Source: Amaurobius ferox
Taxonomy: Eukaryota; Arthropoda; Arachnida; Araneae; Amaurobiidae
DNA: 64,000 bases
Assembly: GCA_951213105.1 (NCBI GenBank)
Contig: OX578136.1
Location: 155,689,178-155,753,177 of the forward strand
Direction: 5' to 3'
The position numbers and the translations under genes were made by a program. Below, piece after piece: positions 1 through 11,197 of this stretch. The notes below the pieces were generated by a model. That model was not told the origin of the DNA. It saw only the letters and a list, made by a program, of their open reading frames with translations, and did not search any database. Numbering within the stretch: the first letter of the stretch is position 1; every line of letters starts with the position of its first letter.

Positions 1-345
1 TTAAGCAAATTTAAAATTCACAAATTGCTTCGAAATTTTTAGCAAATAATTACATTATCCCATAAAATATATATAAAAAATTTCAGTAAAATATGTTAAG
101 TAGTTTAATTACAAATTATTTAATATAGAGAAAAAAACAAATTCAATTAAATTCTGACTTTTGGGATATCCTCCAGAAATAAAAAAGATATGTATTATAT
201 AATAAATAGCTTTCCAAGAGTTTAATCACTTTGTATATGAAAGAGGCTTCATATTTAAAAATATATTTGGTAGATAACAATTTCAAATTTTCATTTTTTA
301 ATTTTATATAACTCTTCATGATATACTTATTTGATGGCATTTTTA
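1..345 (-). repeat. Family B interspersed repeat, fragment cut by window edge
   Basis: Read on the minus strand, this stretch matches the interior of the complete family B copy at 49922-50910. The shared blocks include the one ending AAGCAATTTGTGAATTTTAA and the one around GAGGATAT followed by a T/A-rich run. It contains no protein domain. The copy is truncated because the window starts inside it. The short reading frame across 143-340 is just A+T-rich repeat sequence. Confidence 0.7.
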
Positions 346-525
346 ATGCACTTTCCTACATCATACAGAGTTAAAATTTCGTACACAACTTAAATTTGTT
401 GAAAATTTTATTCTACAAAAATTTGGTGGATCTTTAAATATAGATCATGCATTTTTTTCGAAATGGCCTGCAAATAATCCCCGTTCACTTCTATAAATCA
501 TTGTTGTAATATTATTTAAAATTTT

Positions 526-1385
526 GATGTGGGCAGCACATGTCTTTCCCTGCAAACTCATATTCACGTTCTCTTTATTTCTTCAATAATAATTTGAGTT
601 TATCTGCACAAAATAACAACCATAAGTATTTTAAATGATATTGAATTTGTACGTTAAACTTAAATTTGGTTCTCATTTGATAGCTGGACTTATTGTCAAA
701 GGTGGCGTAGCGAAAATGCGAAAAAACTAGAATATTTCAAGAACGGCTAGTCTTAGAGTAATGGGGTTAGTCTTATTCTTTTTATTGTCAAAAATCACGT
801 ATAAAATAGGAATTTAATTGATATAATTGAGCACACGTAGTCCTTTATTTTTATATTTAACGATTTTTGTGGGCCATTTCGCAAAAATAGCCCGTTCCTT
901 TTTTCTGAATCGTACTTGAATAACCTACAAATGATTTATGTTCCAAATTTTGTTAAATTTGGTATATAAATCACTTGTAGGTCATTGAAATATTATACAC
1001 CAAATATTGTGAAATTTGTTCCATTAGTTTTAGCTAGAGTGGATAAAGGCAATTTCTGTCGGCCATTTCGCAAAGAAGGCAGATTCTTTTATTACGAATC
1101 GTACTATAATCTAATGAACATCAGGATTTCCCACAAAAAACATACCTACCAAATTTTATGAAATTCGGTCCATTAGTTTTTTAATTAGAGTGGATGTAAT
1201 ATCCTCACAGACACACAGAAACATACACAGATACACTTTTACACACACAGACGTCTTCCTAAAAATAGTTTTTTCGTGTTCTAGAAGTCCCAAAACGTGT
1301 AGATCCTTCGAAAATTCGAGTTCCGATCTTCGGCACGATTCCAATACTTTGAATACATACACACACATACACACACACACACATA
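526..1385 (-). repeat. Diverged family A repeat (hairpin end to (CA)n block)
   Basis: The left end (526-550) carries GATGTGGGCAGCACATG, the reverse complement of the family A 3' end, with an ATGTG/CACAT mini-hairpin. Position 640-1100 aligns with 56030-56470 in opposite orientation. Position 1190-1385 has the (CA)n block, and 1255-1345 matches the family A 5' region (AAAATTCGAGTT-type motif) in reverse. It is therefore an old copy lying on the minus strand. Any coding call in the (CA)n block is spurious. Confidence 0.6.
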
Positions 1386-1689
1386 TATTATCTGCGTATC
1401 TGTGTATTATCTGTGTATCTAAATTCCATGCCTATGCAAATATAATAGTTGTGATTTTAAATGATTCCTAAACTTTTATTATTTCTTCAACGAAGCCTAA
1501 TTTTAGCTTATGCAGAATGCAAATATCTCAAGCGATTGTAAGGTGAGTTACATAAGAATTGCTGAATATTTTTCACACAAAATTATTTATCTCTGGAGTT
1601 TGGAATACAAGTTATATGAATGAAATATTCATTGATTTTGCATAGAGAATCAGATGATGTATATTTCGATACAGTTTTAAATACTTAAG

Positions 1690-1838
1690 TATAATAAATT
1701 ACTATAGTACTGTAATAATGTAAAAGATATCACCACTGAATGTATCACATTTTAAAATTTTTTAAATGAAATTGCATTTCAGTTGGAAAGTGTTTCATAA
1801 TCAATGCTTATGCATGATTGATCTTTCTTGTTTATACG
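1690..1838 (-). repeat. Family B end fragment
   Basis: It carries the reverse complement of the family B left end: AAAGTGTTTCATAATCAATG followed by the palindromic ATGC stretch and GATCTTTCTTGTT. The same end is seen at 8359, 9723, 49922 and, on the minus strand, at about 25113. Between 1386 and 1690 I see only AT-rich unique sequence. Confidence 0.6.
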
Positions 1839-2094
1839 ATAGCTTAAACTATAAAGTATTGTTTACTGAGGTATTGTTGAATTCGAGATTTGGACTGAAA
1901 ACCACACTTTAAAACCCCATTAAAGTACATTTGAAACACTTTCAGAAAGATATCTATGAATTTATGTGCGAGACCAGAAATGTCAAAATCGCTAAAGTAA
2001 AATAGTGTATGAAAGTCATTATGACCGTAGATAATCAACGATACGTGTCACAAAAGGTGAATCTTAGTGGTAAAACCAATGACAGTAATTTTGC

Positions 2095-2410
2095 ACATTC
2101 CACTTCGGCGATAAGAGCTTGCAATTTTGTCCCAGTGGCTAAACGTTAAAGCGTCAACTGGCCAGTTCGGAGATCCAGGGTTCGATTCCCAGTTTGGGCA
2201 GCAATGCTCTTTATAATGGCGCCCAAACAAATCATCCCTGTAGGTTAGTGCAAAGATGTTGGAGGCCTGAAGACCCCAGACAGTGCGACTCACATAGTGG
2301 GTTTAGAGCAGGTAGCTGCACGGCCGGGAAAGGATACCTCCTGCACTCAGGAGGCACCCAAGGTCTACCATCCCGCCGAACGAACATTTATTTAGGTCTG
2401 AAAAGATAAC
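2095..2410 (+). mobile_element. tRNA-headed SINE (SINE2)
   Basis: The tRNA-like head runs from about 2130 to 2205. It contains a box A-like GTGGCTAAACG and a perfect box B, GGTTCGATTCC, at about 2179-2189. A homologous head with shared upstream sequence (CTTGCAATTT.GTCCCAG) occurs at 5125-5245, so this is an interspersed family and not a single tRNA gene. The body to about 2410 is GC-richer than the surroundings and non-coding. The 3' boundary is uncertain. Confidence 0.55.
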
Positions 2411-2941
2411 AATTGATGAAAAATATTGTGGTTGCACAGACATTTTTACATTATATTTGAACATGACAAGTACGTCCATTTTTCAAAAATGGGAAAAGGG
2501 TTATTGCGAATATAGATGAAAAGATCACTGAAAAATAAAATTTAGAGTGAGGTATATAAACATAATGAAAAATAGATTAAAATTAAAGAAAATAATAAAA
2601 TTTTGAAAGTAAAATTTAGAAAATATATAAAAAGAAATTATAAAAAGGAAAAAAAAATAGGCACATGGAAAACAAAAAAAGAAATTTAGAATAAAATTTA
2701 GAAAAGAAAAATTAGAAAAAATACAAATAAAAGGGGTCAAAAGAAAAGAAAGATCCTAAAAAATAAGAACAGTCAACATAGTTTTATTTGTTTTAAAGAC
2801 AAGATATGGAGGAAACACAAGAAAAGTCCATATAAGTTAATAAGAATGAAATAAAGGAATTCATTCATTGATCAAATTTAATTGAGAGTAGAATCTACTC
2901 ATAAACTTTGGTCACTTTATTAGAAATTTCCATGACAACAA
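2411..2941. other. A-rich low-complexity stretch, no gene
   Basis: The plus strand is dominated by A with scattered G between about 2520 and 2760. The block ends just upstream (in plus coordinates) of the 3' end of the minus-strand retrotransposon at 2942. It could hold that element's 3' UTR or simple-sequence expansion. The minus-strand frame here reads almost only F, N, I and L, as expected from T-rich sequence, so I do not call it a gene. Confidence 0.4.
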
Positions 2942-3194
2942 GAATACAGTTTTTAATTTTATCTACTGAAGAGGGATTTGAACGAACTTTGGAGAACCAA
3001 ATTGGTTTATTAGATGGGGAGGGTTTGCAAAGATGAACATTTTTAGAAAAAGGACAATCAAAAATGTAATAATCAACGTCGCCGAATTTATAGCAAATAC
3101 AGTTAGAGGTGGATTTAATTTTGAAAAAGTATAGGTAATCAAGAAAGGGGCCATGACCAGTAAGAAAGTAAATGAGGTATTTATTAAAAATTCG

Positions 3195-3875
3195 TTAATT
3201 AAGATTCAAGATAGGGAGGTAAGACAGGATTCCAGCCGGATCAACAGTCCTGGTGGAAATATAATCATTAAGATAATTTTGCCAAAGATTAAGGATATGA
3301 GATTTACAAAATTTTGAGAGTAGTGAGTAAGGAACAGGAATAGTAAAAGGGGAACCAGAGATAGCAGCAATTTTGGCATAGTAATCAGTAATTTCATTTC
3401 CAGATTTATTATTGTGATCTTCTACCCAAGAAATACTGACAAGGTTTTTGGTAAAGAGAGCTTTGGATTTAATGGGATTAAGATAATTAAATTTATTTTT
3501 TATTGAGTTAAGAACTTGAATGGAAGAGAGACAATCGGAAAATATATTAACAGGGATATTATTAGAGGAAGCCCAGTCAAAAGCAAAGGAAATAGCGGTA
3601 TGTTCGGCTTGAAATACTGTATTCGTATTGTCAAGTTTATAGGAGAGAACCTTTTCCAGAACATCATATTTAAAAATACAGACTGAAAAACCAGTGTTAT
3701 TGTCTATATCTGAACCATCAGTGTATATATTATAAATGGCAAAGACTTTATCCATTCTGTTAACTAAATTTATGGACCATTTAGAAGGGTGGAAGTTAGA
3801 GAAAAGAACAAGAAAATGAAAATTAGAGGGAGGCGGAAGGGAGGGAGAAGAAAAGGAATCAATTTTTGTTTCCAA
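3195..3875 (-). CDS. RNase H domain of the non-LTR element (open fragment)
   Basis: This is a 226-residue open frame, the longest in the window. RNase H landmarks are visible in order: the first acidic motif YTDGSD, the glutamate in FQAEHTAISFAFDW, the aspartate in NIFSDCLSS, and the C-terminal HNNKSGNEITDYYAK motif. It would degrade the RNA strand of the RNA-DNA hybrid during retrotransposition. It is a domain of a larger ORF2, not a free-standing gene; the apparent start is only the first Met of the fragment. Its openness suggests a fairly young insertion, yet the RT upstream is broken. Confidence 0.85.
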   Translation of the reverse strand: METKIDSFSSPSLPPPSNFHFLVLFSNFHPSKWSINLVNRMDKVFAIYNIYTDGSDIDNNTGFSVCIFKYDVLEKVLSYKLDNTNTVFQAEHTAISFAFDWASSNNIPVNIFSDCLSSIQVLNSIKNKFNYLNPIKSKALFTKNLVSISWVEDHNNKSGNEITDYYAKIAAISGSPFTIPVPYSLLSKFCKSHILNLWQNYLNDYISTRTVDPAGILSYLPILNLN

Positions 3876-3997
3876 AAACTAAATTTATTGTAGAAATTGT
3901 AAAATGAATGGAGGGAATACCAGTGAAGGAAAATAAGGAGATATTAGATGTTGTACTGTAGCTTGGGCAGATTTTTAGAAGGAAGATCCCTTGGAGT

Positions 3998-4130
3998 TGT
4001 TGTTGTTGTTGAAACCCAGACCGTCCGACCTACCAGAAAGGTGTAAGGTAACTGTTTGGACGGTCGGGAAGTGCCACCCAATTTAGACCGGAACCCAGTG
4101 GGGGAGGCATCCACAGGGACCGTACCCTCC
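3998..4130 (-). mobile_element. SINE1, 5'-truncated, with target-site duplication
   Basis: The insert is flanked by identical 15-bp copies of AAGATCCCTTGGAGT at 3983-3997 and 4131-4145. On the minus strand it begins GGAGGGTACGGTCCC and ends in a (CAA)n tail, so it integrated tail-last in the same orientation as the host element. It lacks the tRNA-like head seen in the fuller copy at 15436-15724. It disrupts the RT reading frame of the surrounding retrotransposon. Confidence 0.9.
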
Positions 4131-4145
4131 AAGATCCCTTGGAGT

Positions 4146-4925
4146 GAAAGAAGTTCTTTAATTTGCATATTTTTTAGTTTTTTATCCCATATAGCAGAAC
4201 CGTAAGTAATAACTGTTTCCACAACACATAGATACCAGCATTTTAGGAAACATTTGACACCCCAATTTTTCCCAGAAATTTGGCCAAAAGTAGTACAAAA
4301 GACATTTTTCTTGGAGATATCGAATATGAGAGTTCCAATTTAATTTATTATCAATGACTAAACCTAAAAATTTTAAATGCTTTTTAATTTTAATGGATCT
4401 ATTGTTAAATTTGAAAATGGTATTTCTTTCCATACTAGAGTAAATTTTTGGAAAACAACGGAGCAACTTTTATCAACAGATATTTCTAAAATCAGATTAT
4501 TGAGGGAAGTAGAAAGGGAGTTATGGAGGGAATTGGTATTAGTTTCAAGGACATTTCTATTAGTGCCAAATGTAATAATAGCAAGGTCGTCCGCAAAGAC
4601 TTGGAGGTAAAATAAATCACTATTAAGGGAAAGAATTTCATTGAATTAAAGGTTCCAAATGAAGGGAGCGATAACTGAGCCTTGCGGAGCGCCTTTCGAA
4701 AAGAGGGATAAAGACCCTTCAGAAAAAATAACAGTTCTATGGCTAAGTATAAATACAAATTCTATAAGGGATTGGAATGTTTAATTTGACAAAAGTAAGA
4801 GGGAGGATGTTCCAATTAACATTATCGAAAGCTCCTTGTATATCTAAAGTAGTAAGTGATACATGATGTTATGGTCTAAGGTTCTCAATAATGAGTAAAA
4901 GTTTATGAGCAGTGTCTTCACAACT
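4146..4925 (-). pseudogene. Reverse transcriptase remnant of the non-LTR element
   Basis: Conserved RT blocks are readable on the minus strand but fall in different frames: the DIQGAFDNVNW block, the GAPQGS block, the FADDLAI active-site block (FADD replacing the common YADD), and the FLGLVIDNKLNWNSHI thumb block. Stops and indels between them show that it is no longer functional. The 5' limit near 4925 is where similarity to RT stops being visible. Confidence 0.8.
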
Positions 4926-5124
4926 GAGACCCTAGTACGACTAGTACGGATTCAGTGGACTCTGGAAGATTGAGCGTGGATTTCCAATTGAGAGGATAAC
5001 GACCACGCAGGATAATAACCTGGGTAAAAATAGTGGTAGTAGGGAGTTAACCTGAGGTAAAAATAGCAGGAGGTGGTCAGTCAGATTGTCAGTTGCCCGT
5101 CAATCTGATGTTAGAGGGTGGAGA

Positions 5125-5245
5125 ATGCGAAGTCCACTACGACTATAAGTGCTTGCAATTTCGTCCCAGTAGCTCAACGGTAGAGCGTCGGCTGACCAGT
5201 TCGGATATCCAAGGTTTGATTCCCAGTTGGGTCAGAAAGGTTCTT
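5125..5245 (+). mobile_element. SINE2 fragment with tRNA-like head
   Basis: It matches 2098-2205, including the upstream CTTGCAATTT.GTCCCAGT. Box A-like AGCTCAACGGTAGAG is well preserved; box B is AGGTTTGATTCC with one change from the consensus. Position 4926-5124 is unassigned. Confidence 0.55.
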
Positions 5246-6360
5246 TACAATTTTAGGAACATATTTATAGGGTATTAATCCGATGCAAACAGTTTATGTT
5301 AACAATGAATAACTTCAGACGCGATACACACTAGTTGTGCCTAAACTTAACTATCGACACGACACAGCAGATCAATGGGCCATCCAATCAGAGGATGGAG
5401 GCGGGTCAGAAAGACATTAATATGGACCAATCAAGTCAAGGAGGAAGTTTTGCTAAAAAGTTATGTTGAAAAATGATGTGCATGTAGAATGATGAAGTTA
5501 GATGAGTTTTGTGCTAGTACTAAGTTCCGATGCAAATGTCCCATGAGCCATGCAGGTATGGCTGAGTTCTTTAAATGCGTAGGTCGAATAACTGAGTCAA
5601 TACTTTGAACAAACTTGTCTCACATGTTGGTACTAAATTAAATATATTCTTCAGTATGGTAAAGCACGTCTAAAATATTTCAAATACTCTCTATCAAAGA
5701 CTACAATGTCTGACAATTCCTTAATATTGCCACTGATGATGGACATTTTGATGTCTGAAAGCACTATGGCACTTTGAAAAATTTTCTGTACTTCAAGATG
5801 GTGTTTTAAATAAAACAGTTTACAAATACTTGTAGTCTTTGACAGAGAATATTTGAAGTAAGTTAAATATAGCTTGAACTCAATAACTTATCTCTCCGGG
5901 TAACAGCTTATAGCATAAAACTGTAAGGATGGAAGGAAGAAATTATTGTAAACTAATGTTTATTACTGATGATCATAATCAATAAATAAATTAGTTAATC
6001 CAAAAATTATGTAATCAATGACTGTGATAATCTTTACTTTTCAGTCACGTAAGAATTTCGTTGCGGAAGCAATGGAGGGAATTGCAAGTAGACATATCCA
6101 TATTACACAACACAACTTCCGCTAAAGCATTATTTATAATAAAGTACTATCTACTACACGCTTTCAAATGGCATGTTAAAATTATTCAGTATATTTACCA
6201 TAACATAGAAATTTTCTCCGACAGTGTCAGATGGAAGCACGGTTACTCAAGATCCAATAGACGTATCATGAAATTATCATCATAAAATTTTATGCTCAGA
6301 CTAAGCTTGTCAAAACGGATAATTAATACTCTTAAAAATTCAGTTAAAATTTGTTCGTTA
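5246..6360. other. No gene seen; contains one foldback repeat
   Basis: This is AT-rich sequence without a convincing reading frame. Imperfect inverted arms lie at 5679-5705 and 5831-5857 (25 of 27 positions complementary) around a GCCACTGATGATGGAC core. That core resembles the centre of the foldback element at 49111-49310. Confidence 0.5.
5679..5857. repeat. Foldback/MITE-like inverted repeat
   Basis: The left arm begins TTCAAATACTCTCTATC and ends GACTACA; the right arm is its reverse complement with two mismatches. The internal ATTGCCACTGATGATGGAC and GATGTCTGAAAGC blocks resemble the 49.2-kb foldback (GCCACTGATGAAGGAC, GACGTCCGAAA). The two are therefore probably members of one non-autonomous family. 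Confidence 0.55.
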
Positions 6361-6800
6361 AATTTTACTTTTTTAACAACGTATGGAACTTGGAGTCGAA
6401 CATTGCTCGAAAATTGGCTCACATGGATCTCTGCTCCGTGATTGATACTATAAATATGCGAATATTTATCCTTCTAGGTCCTTAAAGGCTTATTTAGGGT
6501 CTAAAAAGACTTTTTAGTAACTCATTCTGTCAGCCTTCGGGTCACAAATAAAAAGTCCCCCCGCTCCTTTATATTCTGAACTGTAATCGAGGCTATAAGT
6601 GTGCAAATATTCAACTTTCTAAGTGACCGGAGTGCTTCTGGAGGGTTTGGAAAGACTTTATGACTCCTCTGCAATTTGTGCGCCCTTGGGGGGAAATTAA
6701 AAAATTCGACTTTGTTCAGTTCTGTCCTGTGGTCGATGCTATAAGTGTTCTATAGAAAATATGCATTTTCTAAAAATTACTAAAAACATTGTAAGTAATA
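6361..6800. repeat. Repeat family D copy
   Basis: Blocks such as GGTTTGGAAAGACTTT, TCGACTTTGTTCAGTTCTGT and GTGGTCGATGCTATAAGTG recur in similar order at 52680-52900 in the same orientation. The unit is internally repetitive (three degenerate ..CTATAAGTGTGCAAATATT.. segments). It is non-coding and its class is unknown. Confidence 0.45.
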
Positions 6801-8358
6801 TTCCCAAAACCTTAAAGCTTGTAACGTTTGTCAAACATCAGAAAATATTCCCAAATTTTCTATAAAAATTCTTAAGTTGCCAAAATATCTGAAATAAATT
6901 TAAAATAAGTGTCATATGACCATTACCCCTAAATGCATAAAAATATGCTAACTTATAAAATGAATGCATTAAAATAGAACTTTCTAAAATAAAAGTACAA
7001 AATAAAAGGAAAGAACTCAGAATTAAGCTTTCCAAATAACTAACGTTTACTTAAATTTTAACTTCACTTTTAAAGGAACTAATAAACATCTTACATATCA
7101 AAAGCAAAAAATTTAAACATCCTAAATGAAGTGGCCGAAAGTATAGTGGAATTCTAAAACGTTAGAATATTAAAAGTTAAAGAAAACAAGCATTAATAAT
7201 TAAATTAAGATATGTTAAAAAAATAATAGTTTGCCAAACCAGAATTTAGAATTAAAGGGAACATCATTTAGCCAGAAAGGAAATTTAGAACATTACTGAC
7301 AACCAAATTACAAGTTAAAAACTTAATTAAAAGTTATAAAATATCCCAGTTAGTAATTAATAAAATTACCCAACTAAAAGGTGAAAAATAACCCAGGTTC
7401 AAGAGACTTAAAACGTATAAGGGGCATTACTCCTACCAAAAACAATTAAACTTTATATAGTGTAAATGTAAAACAATTGAAAATTAGTAGAATTGAAGAT
7501 GATTTCACCAAAGGATCCAGGATAAGAAGCTGAGATCTGCTGGAGAAAATATCCCCCGAAGAGTCACCAGACTGACAGCATATCAAAAGAACACTTGAAG
7601 ATGAAATTCATGGCAGGGGAAAATATTGTAGTCTTGTAGTAATCAGGAAAACAACCGCACCACAAAGTCCAATCCCCAAAAAGATTCTCTAACCAGCAGG
7701 ATGTTTATGAAACGACGTAATTAAACAATTTCTCCAAACAATAGTAGCGGTCTTCTAGAATCGGAACAGAAAATAAAGCATTTTTACGTATATTAAGGTA
7801 TGGTGGAAATGTTGATTCCAGTCTTCATATAAAGAGCTACACAACTTGGTAAAATAAACAACTTGCGGGCAAAACTTCCTTAGCAGACATCGTAAACAGC
7901 TCGGAATTGTTTTAGATTCCAGGAATTAGTCAGCAAAACTAAAAAACTAATGAGCGAAAGCAAGAAACAACGAATTGCTGCTTTCATAAGCATATGTTGG
8001 CTTGAACAAGTGGAAGATGGACAAACGGTTGAACTTTTAGAGCAAACATCGTAACGGGAAAAAAGCAACAGAACGTGTGCTAAACGGCACAGGGCAGCCA
8101 GTTAGCTTGCATGTTAAATTCTAATTAGCGAAAAATGAGCGCGAGCGCTCGTTATTTAGTACCAAGGTCGTTGCCACAAATCGTAAATAAAACTGTCGAT
8201 AAACGATAACATAATTAATTACAGACAATTTTAAAATTACTGCCAACCAATCAAAAAAATCTAATTTTTAAGGAAGAAATCAAGCATTTAGTGACAGACG
8301 AAAATTAAAAAGAAATGAAGTGAATTGATTTGGAATTTAAGAATTCGGTAATATTTAA
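6801..8358. other. AT-rich stretch, no feature recognised
   Basis: I see no reading frame, tRNA-like structure or terminal repeat that I can support. Base composition is A-rich on the plus strand between about 7040 and 7700. Confidence 0.4.
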
Positions 8359-9607
8359 CAAGAAAGATCAATCATGCATAAAGCACTGATTATGAAACAC
8401 TTTCCAACTGCAATGCAATTTTATTTAAGTATCTATAAAATGCGATACATTCAGCGGTGATATTTTAAAAATTATCACAATACTACAATTTATTATATTT
8501 GAAAACTTCATCAAAAATGAATGAGCTTTATTCAAATAACGTCATCGAAATATAAATCGCCTAGTTCTCTATATAAAAGCAGTTAATATTTCATTCGAAA
8601 CTCTTTTCCATTCCTTTCATTCAGAGGCGATATTTTAAAAATTATCACAATACTATAATAATTTATTTTACTTAAAAATTTAAAACGATGGAGGTAATGT
8701 ATAACTCCATGCTTAAATTTTCATTGAAAAAGGCAGTAGAATCTATATTGCAGACTACAGAGCTAAGTAATTTTTCGTTGAAGAAATTCAGTAATTCATA
8801 TGCATCTCATCTTACATCCTGATGTGTTTACACTCCCTATACGTGAAAATCAGGCTTCGTTGTAGAAATAATCAAAGTTTGATGATCATTTAAACTCAAA
8901 TATATCGTAATTGCGTGGTTTCAGAATAAAGAGGCACAGAAATTAAATAAAAATAAAGCGGATTTAGGACGGATACAACACTAAATATAAATTCAAAAGA
9001 ACTTTAAAATCCAGGATTTTGACACAAGATGGATGCCATATTTTATTTTGAAGTGGGTCAAGTGATCTCTTCATATAAAGGGTGTAATTATTATTTTAAT
9101 TTTTATTTAAAAAACTACTGAATATCTTCTCCTGAAAGTTTTTTTATATATATTTAAGGGATAATTTGAATATTTCCTAAGACTTTCCTAAAACTATCCT
9201 AAAACTATCTCTTCATATGATATGGGTGTAATCGTTATTCTAAATTTTATTTAAAAAAACTACAGAATATATTTTGCTGAAATTTTTTTATATTTTTGTG
9301 GGATAATTTTAATATTTCCTAAAACTTTCGAAGCAATTTGTGAATTTTAAATTGTCTAAAAATATGTTTGAAAAATTAGATCCTATAGGGTTCAATGTAT
9401 TTCATTTCTCCAACCCGGGATTAATCCAAAACTAATTGGGTGATGTTATTTATTTATATTCCCATAGGTCCCACAGACCGTCTGAACAACATACTAAAAT
9501 TTCATTTTGATTAAGTCATTTTGACGGCAATTATCGTGCTAACGGACAGACAGACAGACAGACAGAATGAACAAAGTCATAAACAATGTTCAATTATAGT
9601 GTTCAAA
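8359..9607 (+). repeat. Family B repeat, long copy 1
   Basis: It starts at AACAAGAAAGATCAATCATG with the palindromic ATGC..GCA..GAT end. It ends with the (GACA)n block at about 9543-9566 and a GTTCAA..GTGTT end hairpin. It is longer than the 49.9-kb copy because of an inserted segment (about 8690-9060) and a short internal duplication (about 9080-9175 versus 9207-9300). No coding capacity. Confidence 0.7.
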
Positions 9608-9722
9608 ATGGATGATTCTGAAATATTTTGAAAGCTGAAAATAGAATTCAAATGAAAAATCGCAATAAATTAATGAATTTTTAACCGAAAATAACAAATT
9701 TAGTATCAAATAAAAGGGAATA

Positions 9723-11197
9723 CAAGAAAGATCAATCATGCTTAAAGCATTGATTATGAAACACTTTCCAACTTCAATGCAATTTTATTTAAAAAAGTCG
9801 AAAATGCAATACATTCCTCAGAAATATTTTAAAACTTATCACAATACTACATTAATTTATTATATTTGAAAACTTAAACCTTCATTGAAAAAAATGAACT
9901 TCATTCAAATAACGGCATTGAAATATAAATTGCCTGGATTAAATATCTCAAAAATGCGATACATTCCACGGTAATATTTTTAAAACTATCATAATACTAC
10001 GATAATTTATTATATTTGAAAACTTCATCGAAAACAACTGAAATTAATTCAAATGACGTCATAGAAAAAGTAACACGTCTGGATCTCTCTATAAAAACAG
10101 GATTTCATTCATAACCCTCTCCCATTCATTTCATTCATCACAATACTATAATAATTTATTTTATTTAAAAATTAAGACCATGGAGCTACAAGTAATAAAA
10201 CTCGATGCTTAAAACTTCATCGAAAAAAATCGTCCTTATCTTTATGAAATCAATTAATATTTCATTCATATCAGCCATGCAGACTCCATGGACTAAATTA
10301 TTTTGTTTTAAAGAAATAGAGCAATTCTAATACAACTCATTTTACATATTTTGCTGTTTACATTTTACATAGGTGAAAAATAGGCTTAATAGTAGAAATA
10401 ATCAAATTTGGATAATCATTTAAACTCAAATATATTGTATTTGCGTTGTTTAAGTATGTAGATGCACATAATTTAAGCAAAAATAAAGTAGTTTTAGGAC
10501 GGATACAACACTCAATATGAAATAAAAAGAACTTAAAAAAATTGCGAATTTGAGACAAGATGGATGTCATACATCATTTTGAAGTCGTAAACTCAAATAT
10601 ATTGTATGTGCGTTGTTTAAGTATGTAGATGCACAGAATTTAAGCAAAAATAAAGTAGTTTTAGGACGGATACAAATCTCAATATGAATTAAAAAGAACT
10701 TAAAAAAATCGCGATTTTGAAGCAAGATGGATGCCATATATCATTTTGAAGTGGTTCATGTGGTCGTTTCATATCAGGGTTACGTGATCGTTTCATATAA
10801 GAGGTGTAATTATTATTTTAATTTTTATTTAAAGAACTACTGAATATATTTCGCTGAATTGTTTTTTATATATTTTATGGAATAATTTAAATATTACCTA
10901 AAATTTTCGAAGCAATTTGTGAATTTTAAATTTGCTTAAAAAATGTTTGAAAAATTAGGTCCCATAGGGCTCAATGTATTTCATTTTTTCAACCCGGGTT
11001 CAATCAAAAACTAATTGGGTGATATTATTCATTTATATTCCCAGAGGTCCTACTGACCGTCTGAACAACATACTAAAATTTATTTTCGATTATGTCATTT
11101 TTACGGCAGTTATCTTGCTAACGGACAGACGGACAGACAGACAGGCAGAATAAACAAAGTTTTAAACACTTTTCAACTTTGTTCTAAAGTGTTAATA
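9723..11197 (+). repeat. Family B repeat, long copy 2
   Basis: The same terminal blocks and order as the preceding copy are present, in the same orientation, only about 115 bp downstream. A tandem duplication of about 166 bp (starting near 10423 and 10590, each with TTTTAGGACGGATACAA) expands the interior. The right end carries (GACA/GACG)n at about 11123-11145 and CACTTTTCAACTTTGTTCTAAAGTG, which can fold on itself. Confidence 0.7.

Larger units (their letters stand above)
2942..4925 (-). mobile_element. Non-LTR retrotransposon (I/R1/LOA-like), 5'-truncated, broken
   Basis: Order on the minus strand: RT fingers/palm (a DIQGAFDNVNW-type motif near 4840), GAPQGSVIAPF near 4680, FADD near 4590, thumb FLGLVIDNKLNW near 4340, an RNase H domain (3195-3875), then a C-terminal TGHGPF..YL segment near 3150 followed by a Cys-containing tail (C.C......D...C). 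This layout fits the RNase H-bearing non-LTR clades (I, LOA and relatives). No endonuclease or ORF1 is present, so the copy is 5'-truncated. A SINE splits it at 3998-4130. Several frame breaks separate the RT blocks. Confidence 0.85.

Noticed and set aside
1190..1471. Overlapping frames rich in His/Thr or Cys/Val
   Set aside because: They come from the (CA)n microsatellite of a family A copy.
2130..2205. Functional tRNA gene
   Set aside because: Pol III boxes are present, but the anticodon arm does not fold and a second copy with shared flanks exists at 5.1 kb, so it is a SINE head.
2525..2740. Phe/Asn/Ile-rich minus-strand frame
   Set aside because: Composition is what T-rich low-complexity DNA gives; no protein signature.
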